Below the pieces are notes generated by a model, which saw only the letters and a program-made list of their open reading frames with translations, was not told where the DNA came from and did no database searches. A DNA stretch of 64,000 nt from Gammaproteobacteria bacterium (GTDB lineage Bacteria; Pseudomonadota; Gammaproteobacteria; UBA6186; Azoamicaceae), in the NCBI GenBank assembly GCA_030431675.1, contig JAUIIV010000001.1, positions 62,001 to 126,000 of the forward strand, read 5' to 3'. Made by a program: the position numbers and the translations under genes. Shown here one piece after another: positions 57,733 to 64,000 of the stretch; the stretch's first letter is position 1; each line of letters opens with the position of its first letter.

Positions 57733-58806
57733 ATGACAAAATTTATAGCCGGCATACTTATATCTATTACCGCAATAACTTTAAGTGGTTGTAGCGAAGA
57801 AGAGCCTAAAGCAAAAGAAGAAATTGCTAAACCTGTCAAAACCATGACTATTGGTACTGCAAGTGACGTGGTATCTCGAGAATTTCCTGGTAAAGTGCGT
57901 GCTGCCAAAGATGTAACGCTATCGTTTCAAGTTCCAGGACAATTAGTAGAGTTTCCCGTTATTAAAGGCCAAGATATCGCTAAAGGCGACTTAATAGCAA
58001 AATTAGACCCAACAGACTATCAACTCAAAGTACAAGAAGCTCAAGCAACTTTTACCGAGCGTCAACTAGCTTTAGAGCGTGCAAAAGGACTATTACCAGA
58101 TGGTTTCATATCTCAATCAGACTATGACAAAATTAAATCACAATATGACGTAGCCGAGTCCAACTTAGCTCAGGCCAAACAAGATCTAAAGTATACAGAG
58201 ATTTATGCACCATATACTGGAAGAATTGCTGATACATATCCTGACAACTTTCAATATATAGTCTCTAAGCAGCCAATAGTGTTATTACAGGACACTACCG
58301 AACTAGATATTATCATCGATGTGCCAGAAAGCCTGTTAATAAGAATCGAAGATACCACTATGCTTAGTAAAGTGGCTGTATTTGAATCTGCACCAGATAA
58401 GAGCTATCCAGTAGAGTATCGTAAACATGTAGAAGACGCGGATCCAGCAACACAAACCTATAGAGTATACATGGGTTTAAAATCACCAGAAGACTTAACT
58501 GTATTGCCAGGTATGACAGCAACCGTAAAAACTGAATTTACACAAGCGGGCGCTCTTAGCAGACAAAACGCTTTTCTAATCCCATCTTCTGCTGTATTTG
58601 CTGATGAGCATGGCAAACAATTTGTCTGGATGGTTGATCAAAAGACTTCTAGGGTCAAAGCCCACGAAGTAATTGCCGGTGAGTTAAGCGGTGATATGAT
58701 TTTAATCACTACTGGCCTGAAAACTGGAGATCAGATTGTTACTGCCGGGGTTCACTCTCTAATCCAAGATCAACTAGTTAAACCTCTACCACCAGCTCCG
58801 GAGTAA
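57733..58806 (+). CDS. RND efflux membrane fusion lipoprotein
   Basis: 357 residues. Lipobox LSGC after TKFIAGILISITAIT, so Cys is lipidated. Biotinyl-lipoyl half-motifs (FQVPGQLVEFPVIKGQDIAKGDLIAKLDP), a short coiled-coil hairpin (QEAQATFTERQLALERAKGLL ..., seen around residues 100-140), then beta-barrel. It pairs with the RND gene six bases downstream and needs a TolC-like channel not found here. Confidence 0.93.
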   Translation: MTKFIAGILISITAITLSGCSEEEPKAKEEIAKPVKTMTIGTASDVVSREFPGKVRAAKDVTLSFQVPGQLVEFPVIKGQDIAKGDLIAKLDPTDYQLKVQEAQATFTERQLALERAKGLLPDGFISQSDYDKIKSQYDVAESNLAQAKQDLKYTEIYAPYTGRIADTYPDNFQYIVSKQPIVLLQDTTELDIIIDVPESLLIRIEDTTMLSKVAVFESAPDKSYPVEYRKHVEDADPATQTYRVYMGLKSPEDLTVLPGMTATVKTEFTQAGALSRQNAFLIPSSAVFADEHGKQFVWMVDQKTSRVKAHEVIAGELSGDMILITTGLKTGDQIVTAGVHSLIQDQLVKPLPPAPE

Positions 58807-58812
58807 TTATCT

Positions 58813-61800
58813 ATGGATATAGCTAAGTTTTCCATAGATAAAAAGGTTATCACTTGGTTGATCGTTGTACTCTTTACCATAGGAGGTGCATTATCATTTG
58901 TTAATCTAGGCCGCTTGGAAGATCCAGAATTTACTATTAAAGAAGCAATGGTCTTTACTCCTTATCCTGGTGCCACTGCTATGGAAGTAGAAGAAGAAGT
59001 AACTGACAAAGTAGAAATTGCTATCCAAGAATTACAATATATTAAAGAGCTAAAGTCTAAGTCCTACCCAGGGATGTCAGAGATAACCGTTAAAATTAAG
59101 GACAAATACAAATCTGCTGATTTACCACAAATCTGGGATGAACTTAGACGCAAAGTAAATGATGTCCAGGGAGATTTGCCACCTGGAACCAGGCCCTCAA
59201 TCGTAAATGATGATTTTGGAGATGTCTATGGCATTTTCTACGCCCTAACCGGAGATGGGTACTCCTATCGTGAGCTTAAAGAATTTGCTAAATATTTAAG
59301 ACGAGAACTATTATTAGTACCTAATGTTGCGAAAATCGTAATAGCAGGCCAACAACAAGAGCAAATTTTTGTAGAGATTTCACAAGCACGTCTATCCCAA
59401 CTAGGTATAGCACCTCAAACTATATATGATACATTACAAGCGCAAAATCTAGTATCCAAATCTGGAAAAGTACGTGTCGGTGACGAATTAGTACGTATTG
59501 ACCCAACTGGCAGTCATAGCTCTGTTGAAGAAATAGAAAACGTAATTATAACTCAACCAAATTCAGATAGATTAATTTACTTAAAAGATATTGCTCACGT
59601 ACATCGCGGTTACATAGAAGTTCCAAATAATTTGATCCGTTATAACGGCAAAGATGCCATAACTTTAGGGATCTCTATCGCAAGTGGTGGCAATATTACA
59701 GTCCTTGGAGATCAAATTGATGAGAAACTAGCCGTAATTGAAGATTACTTACCTGCCGGACTAGAGCTACATGAAATATATCACCAACCCACATACGTAA
59801 AAGAGTCAGTACGTAGTTTTGTAGTTAGCTTAGCCCAAGCCGTGGGTATAGTGATTGTAGTGCTACTTTTCTCAATGGGACTACGTAGTGGACTAATTAT
59901 TGGCAGCATCCTATTATTGTCCATTCTAGGTACATTTATCTTTATGAAGATGTATGCCATTGATTTACAACGGATCTCACTGGGTGCATTAATTATCGCA
60001 TTGGGGATGTTAGTTGATAATGCAATTGTAGTAACTGAGGGGATCTTGGTTAAAGTACAGAGTGGCGCAGATGCAAAAGAGTCTGCTAGCGACATTGTAA
60101 GACGCACAAAATGGCCATTGCTTGGTGCTACTATTGTCGGGATCCTAGCATTTGGCCCCATAGGCCTGTCGGATGATAGCACCGGGGAATTCTGTGCTTC
60201 ACTATTCTATGTTTTACTAATTTCATTAATGCTAAGTTGGTTTCTTGCAATAACTACTACTCCTCTATTTTGTTACAAGTTTCTAAAAGGCGCAACTCAA
60301 GGAACAGATTCAGCAGCCAATCCTTATGACACACCTTTCTATCGAGGTTATAAACGTCTATTAGTCTTTTGTTTGCGAATACGTTGGTTAGTCGTTTTTA
60401 CCATGATAGGACTGTTAGGTTTATCAGTCTACGGATTTGGATTTGTAAAACAAAGCTTCTTTCCAGATTCCATGACCCCAATATTTATGCTCGATTATTG
60501 GCGCACTCAAGGTACAGATATACGGGCTGTAAGCGATGATATGCGTGAAGTTGAACAATATATTATGGATATAGATGGTGTTGATTCTGTCACCACATTT
60601 ATAGGTGGTGGTGCATCACGCTTTACCCTTACATATAGTCCAGAGCAACCAAATACCAGCTATGGGCAATTTTTAGTTAAAGTAAATGATTTTGAACTTG
60701 TAGCCCCCATCTCACAACAGGTATTAGCTATGCTAAAGCAAGACTATGCTTTTGCAGAGACTAAGGCTAAGTATATACGACTTGGACCAGGTAGAGATGC
60801 AAAAATTGAAGTGCGCTTCTCTGGTGATGACCCAGTAGTATTACGACAACTGTCTACTCAAGCTCAAGCGCTTATGCGTGAAACTGGTGAAGCAATCGAT
60901 ATCAAAGATGATTGGCGCCAAAAGGTTAAAGTTGTACGCCCACTCTATGATGAGGCAAAAGCACGCGCAACCGGGATCCAGTTGCCAACCCTACGTGAAG
61001 CACTTAACACCAATTTCTCTGGTACACAAGTTGGTGTATATAGAGAAAGCGATGAGTTATTACCAATAATAGTACGCCCACCCGATAAAGAGCGACTTAA
61101 TGTCTCTTCTATAATCAATCTACAAGTATGGAGTCCAACACTTAATCAAACCGTACCAGTAGAACAAATGGTTAATGGTTTTGCTACAGAATGGGAAGAT
61201 CAATTAATACGCAGACGCGATAGAAGACGCACCATAACAGCGTCAAGTGATCCAGCTACAATCAATGCTAACGCACTATTTGCAATGGTACAACCAAAAA
61301 TTGAAGCCGTGGACTTGCCCCCTGGATATACTATGGAATGGGGTGGTGAATATGAAGATCAAACCGATGCCAATGCCGCACTCTCCAAAGAGATACCCAA
61401 GGGACTACTAAGCATGGTAATCATTATAATATTGATGTTCAACGCTGTTAGCCAGCCAATGATTATCTGGCTGACAGTGCCTTTAGCCTTTATTGGGGTA
61501 ACGCTAGGATTACTAGTTACCGGCGCAGCATTTGGCTTTATGCCCCTTCTAGGGCTATTGTCTCTTACTGGGATGCTAATTAAAAACTCTATCGTACTTA
61601 TAGATCAGATTGACACAGAGATTAGTGAAGGCAAAGAGCCATTTGATGCCATAATTGACTCTGGTGTATCACGTGCAAGACCAGTTTCTTTGGCTGCAGC
61701 AACCACTGTGCTTGGCATGATCCCGCTACTACCAGATGTATTTTTCTCTGGAATGGCTATTACGATTATGTCCGGACTCACATTCGCTACCGCATTAACA

Positions 61801-61863
61801 CTAGTATTTGTACCAGTGTTATATGCGATATTCTTTAAAGTGCCTAATAAGACTGTAGTATAG
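58813..61863 (+). CDS. RND efflux permease
   Basis: 1016 residues, complete AcrB-like topology. TM4 carries LGMLVDNAIVV with two proton-relay Asp positions; the second half has MIKN-type LTGMLIKNSIVLID. Exports drugs, bile-like compounds or lipids by proton drive. The 3' end (61646-61851) is repeated almost exactly at 63375-63580. Confidence 0.95.
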   Translation: MDIAKFSIDKKVITWLIVVLFTIGGALSFVNLGRLEDPEFTIKEAMVFTPYPGATAMEVEEEVTDKVEIAIQELQYIKELKSKSYPGMSEITVKIKDKYKSADLPQIWDELRRKVNDVQGDLPPGTRPSIVNDDFGDVYGIFYALTGDGYSYRELKEFAKYLRRELLLVPNVAKIVIAGQQQEQIFVEISQARLSQLGIAPQTIYDTLQAQNLVSKSGKVRVGDELVRIDPTGSHSSVEEIENVIITQPNSDRLIYLKDIAHVHRGYIEVPNNLIRYNGKDAITLGISIASGGNITVLGDQIDEKLAVIEDYLPAGLELHEIYHQPTYVKESVRSFVVSLAQAVGIVIVVLLFSMGLRSGLIIGSILLLSILGTFIFMKMYAIDLQRISLGALIIALGMLVDNAIVVTEGILVKVQSGADAKESASDIVRRTKWPLLGATIVGILAFGPIGLSDDSTGEFCASLFYVLLISLMLSWFLAITTTPLFCYKFLKGATQGTDSAANPYDTPFYRGYKRLLVFCLRIRWLVVFTMIGLLGLSVYGFGFVKQSFFPDSMTPIFMLDYWRTQGTDIRAVSDDMREVEQYIMDIDGVDSVTTFIGGGASRFTLTYSPEQPNTSYGQFLVKVNDFELVAPISQQVLAMLKQDYAFAETKAKYIRLGPGRDAKIEVRFSGDDPVVLRQLSTQAQALMRETGEAIDIKDDWRQKVKVVRPLYDEAKARATGIQLPTLREALNTNFSGTQVGVYRESDELLPIIVRPPDKERLNVSSIINLQVWSPTLNQTVPVEQMVNGFATEWEDQLIRRRDRRRTITASSDPATINANALFAMVQPKIEAVDLPPGYTMEWGGEYEDQTDANAALSKEIPKGLLSMVIIIILMFNAVSQPMIIWLTVPLAFIGVTLGLLVTGAAFGFMPLLGLLSLTGMLIKNSIVLIDQIDTEISEGKEPFDAIIDSGVSRARPVSLAAATTVLGMIPLLPDVFFSGMAITIMSGLTFATALTLVFVPVLYAIFFKVPNKTVV

Positions 61864-61918
61864 AATTATCACCAAATAACAATTAACTTAAAGAATCTAA
61901 AAATTGGATAAAACAGCA

Positions 61919-61934
61919 TGTTTATTAATAAACA
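61919..61934. terminator. Perfect 16-bp AT palindrome between convergent genes
   Basis: TGTTTATTAATAAACA is its own reverse complement and lies between the RND stop and the convergent kinase gene. Without GC content it is a weak terminator at best, or a protein-binding site. Confidence 0.35.
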
Positions 61935-61943
61935 ACTATAGTG

Positions 61944-63065
61944 TTACATTTTATTGCCATATCTTTTTGATGCTTTCGATTCTACTTGTTCTAACCTAGA
62001 ATGCAACTTACTAATTACACTATCTAACTCTATAGGAACAGAGAGCCTCATGTCCTTTATTATTGGACCCATTATAGGATCATCCTTCAACCCTAGATCA
62101 CGCATATTTATCCCTAATTGAGCAATGTCAGTCTTTTTAGCTTCCATAAATTCTGGTTTTTTAACATCATCATATATTTGTGATAATCCAAAATCTATTA
62201 TCTCTATTTTTAATTTTTTGGGATCATTCTCATTCTGAAGCATTATATTACCTAGATTTAAGTCATTGTGAATTAGCCCAACATCATGATATTTCTTTAA
62301 TTCTGTAGCCATTAACAAAGAAACTTTTAAGACGAACCTTTGATCATTAAGTAACGTTGAAGGATTGTTTTCATCAAATAAATCTACAAGCGGCTTGCCT
62401 TGAACAAGCTCTTGAATAAGATACCCCTTATCCTTAATTTCACTACCATATATCCAGCGATCATCTCTACTACTATCCATATCTTCACTACCTTCCATTG
62501 CATCTCTGCAAAAATACCACTGAGGTTTCTTTAAGCCATTATTTGACAAGTGCTGCATTACTGCATGTTCTTTCAATGCATCTTCACTATGTGGCATGAC
62601 TTTAACGCAGTACTCAGCACCATCAATTACTAGGTCTATGCCTAATACCTTACCTTGAGTGCCGTGTCCCACTATGCCCTCATCAGCTCTCTTACCTCTC
62701 ATCACTGCTGCCAAGGTGTATACACCATTATCAATATCTGGAATAGCTAAGAATGAGTGTTCCACCCTGAAATTTGGGTCTACACCTAGAGATTTCCAAT
62801 TTTTTTTCACAAATCTCTGTAACGCTTTTCTAGAGACTTTAAATGCAAATTCTTCATCTAGCCCTGAAAGACTTACACTACTTTCACTATCACTTGAAGA
62901 ATCGGACTGTGAAAAGCTATCAATCTCACGGTGATTCCTAGCAGCCAAAAATTTTCTCGCAATATACTGCTCTATGTAAATATCAGAGCTACTTCTTCTT
63001 ACTTCTGCAATACTCCTTAAGGCCTTGTGCCACTCTTCATCTTTGCTTGGCAAAACTACCCCCAT
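61944..63065 (-). CDS. Protein kinase-like protein, candidate effector
   Basis: 373 residues. N-terminal ~125 residues with an acidic Ser/Asp run (SQSDSSSDSESSVSL). Kinase core: IVGHGTQGKVLG Gly loop (131-142), Lys in YCVKV (155), HNDLNLGNI catalytic loop (266-274, HND in place of HRD) and IIDFGLS (289-295). All catalytic residues remain (Lys, Asp, Asn, DFG Asp). HND is typical of RIO, LPS and small-molecule kinase relatives, so the substrate may be protein or not. No TM. Paired in style with the kinase at 41.3 kb but not similar in sequence. Confidence 0.8.
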   Translation of the reverse strand: MGVVLPSKDEEWHKALRSIAEVRRSSSDIYIEQYIARKFLAARNHREIDSFSQSDSSSDSESSVSLSGLDEEFAFKVSRKALQRFVKKNWKSLGVDPNFRVEHSFLAIPDIDNGVYTLAAVMRGKRADEGIVGHGTQGKVLGIDLVIDGAEYCVKVMPHSEDALKEHAVMQHLSNNGLKKPQWYFCRDAMEGSEDMDSSRDDRWIYGSEIKDKGYLIQELVQGKPLVDLFDENNPSTLLNDQRFVLKVSLLMATELKKYHDVGLIHNDLNLGNIMLQNENDPKKLKIEIIDFGLSQIYDDVKKPEFMEAKKTDIAQLGINMRDLGLKDDPIMGPIIKDMRLSVPIELDSVISKLHSRLEQVESKASKRYGNKM

Positions 63066-63304
63066 TTTTAATAATGGTTTATATTTTAGACAGAAGGATA
63101 TACAAATAGTTCATATCAAAGCGAAGATTTTAGAAATACACTGTACCTATATACTGTATTCTCTCATATTTCAGAATTTATCAAATCTAACAACAATCAC
63201 AATTAACGCCTAGTAACTTAATATTACCTGTAAATTCCCGTATATAATCCAGGCAAAATCATATATACATGTTGCCTTGTCTACACACTGTATATATTTA
63301 TCTC

Positions 63305-63589
63305 CAAGTTGAGGTCATAGACTTGTCACCTCAATATACTATGGAATGGGCTGATGAATATGAAGAGAAAACAAATGCCATAATTGACTCTTGTGTATCA
63401 CGTGCAAGACCAGTTTCTTTGGCTGCAGCAACCACTGTGCTTGGCATGATCCCGCTACTACCAGATGTATTTTTCTCTGGAATGGCTATTACGATTATGT
63501 CCGGACTCACATTCGCTACCGCATTAACACTAGTATTTGTACCAGTGTTATATGCGATATTCTTTAAAGTGCCTAATAAGTCTATATAA
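63305..63589 (+). pseudogene. RND permease 3' fragment (mosaic pseudogene)
   Basis: Two blocks of the RND permease gene joined. Block 1 (63305-63379) matches 61297-61371 with 16 mismatches in 75. Block 2 (63375-63580) matches 61646-61851 with a single mismatch in 206. The intervening ~270 bases are missing, with ATGCC shared at the junction. The frame is open (about 95 residues) but encodes only the last periplasmic strand, one loop and the final TMs, so it cannot work as a pump. No start or ribosome-binding site stands out. Confidence 0.92.
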
Positions 63590-63592
63590 TGA

Positions 63593-64000
63593 TTAAAAAA
63601 ATGTGACTTTATTTAAGCCAACAGCATTGTAACAATCTGGATATAAAATCCGCATAGCAGCCTCTGATTTAGGATCATGCAGAACTATATGTAGTTGTTC
63701 TATCGATAGCTGTAACAATGTTTCCAAAGACATAGCATGTTCTTTCACAAGCATAAGAACATCGTTATATCGTTGTAATAATTCCTTTCTCACTAGGGGA
63801 TCTAATTCTAGCAGGTGTGAAACTGTTAAATTAATGTGTTTCTTTAAGCGTATCATTTCATCTGAATACTCTAAAATATCACTACATAATTCTTTATTTA
63901 AACTTTGCAACTCATGCAATGACAAACATTTTTCGTATACTAGCTTCATAACCAAATGCGGTTTAGATGACGACACTCCAGCAAGCATGAACTCAGGTAT
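63593..64000 (-). CDS. Unknown helical-repeat protein (partial, 5' end off window)
   Basis: The frame is open to the window edge (an internal ATG at 63988 is not necessarily the start). Visible sequence contains three ~32-residue units with a common pattern: CLSLHELQSLNKELCSDIL, NLTVSHLLELDPLVRKELL and MSLETLLQLSIEQLHIVL. Mostly helical, no family recognised. The stop at 63593 lies four bases from the RND fragment's end. It may be a host-interaction repeat protein, but the full gene is needed. Confidence 0.65.
   Translation of the reverse strand: MPEFMLAGVSSSKPHLVMKLVYEKCLSLHELQSLNKELCSDILEYSDEMIRLKKHINLTVSHLLELDPLVRKELLQRYNDVLMLVKEHAMSLETLLQLSIEQLHIVLHDPKSEAAMRILYPDCYNAVGLNKVTFF

Noticed and set aside
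1..64000. CRISPR arrays, insertion sequences, transposases, rRNA genes
   Set aside because: No regularly spaced repeats with spacers, no transposase motifs or IS-like terminal repeats, and no rRNA sequence seen in the window.

Overview
This window comes from an AT-rich gammaproteobacterium that very probably lives inside eukaryotic cells, most likely a Legionellales-like lineage; the species cannot be named from sequence alone. The housekeeping order is gammaproteobacterial: recA-[MTase]-alaS-lysC-csrA-tRNA-Ser, rpsP-rimM-trmD-rplS, and ffh-ypjD-yfjD. The host-associated lifestyle is supported by a Tlc-type ATP/ADP translocase, two eukaryotic-style Ser/Thr kinases, a Fic-domain protein, an apparent RhoGEF (Dbl-homology) protein, a secreted subtilisin-like protease, and two unrecognised proteins that look like effectors or repeat proteins.

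Layout. 1-5 kb: mlaF fragment, glpD, an archaeal/eukaryotic-type proS and an unknown acidic-tailed protein. 5-7 kb: tRNA-Arg, a membrane-anchored methyltransferase, a decayed or slippage-prone frameshifted gene and tRNA-Ser. 7-13 kb: csrA, lysC, alaS, a COG4976-like methyltransferase and recA, all on the minus strand. 13-19 kb: S8 protease, MarR regulator, uvrB, an aspartate-type aminotransferase, a small lipoprotein and tRNA-Asn. 19-22 kb: accessory patch with an AAA/DUF4143 ATPase broken by an 8-bp tandem repeat, and a Fic protein. 22-29 kb: FkbM methyltransferase, hisS, Gfo/Idh/MocA dehydrogenase, aldo/keto reductase, glycosyltransferase-like protein and LplT-like transporter. 29-33 kb: emrAB-type pump and Tlc carrier. 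33-41 kb: lysA, etfBA, a spermidine-synthase-like membrane protein, ETF-quinone oxidoreductase and PHA synthase. 41-46 kb: kinase, type IV pilin, periplasmic FAD oxidoreductase and dsbC. 46-49 kb: ribosomal/tRNA-modification operon and a Ca/Na antiporter. 49-58 kb: DUF924 protein, uup, rhlE, RhoGEF-like protein, ffh, shortened ypjD and yfjD. 58-64 kb: RND efflux pair, a second kinase, a mosaic RND pseudogene and the start-proximal part of the window's last gene (a helical repeat protein).

How it fits together. GlpD, ETF and ETF-QO feed electrons to the quinone pool and PhaC stores carbon as polyhydroxyalkanoate, so the cell keeps its own energy metabolism while Tlc can import host ATP. EmrAB and RND pumps, LplT and the Mla system maintain the envelope. 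The kinases, Fic and RhoGEF-like proteins are the best candidates for host manipulation; three of the putative effectors have basic, nuclear-localisation-like patches in disordered tails. The most notable observations are the DH-domain protein at 53.3 kb, the repeat-disrupted ATPase at 19.7 kb, the A8-tract frameshift at 6.5 kb, and the RND gene-conversion scar at 63.3 kb.
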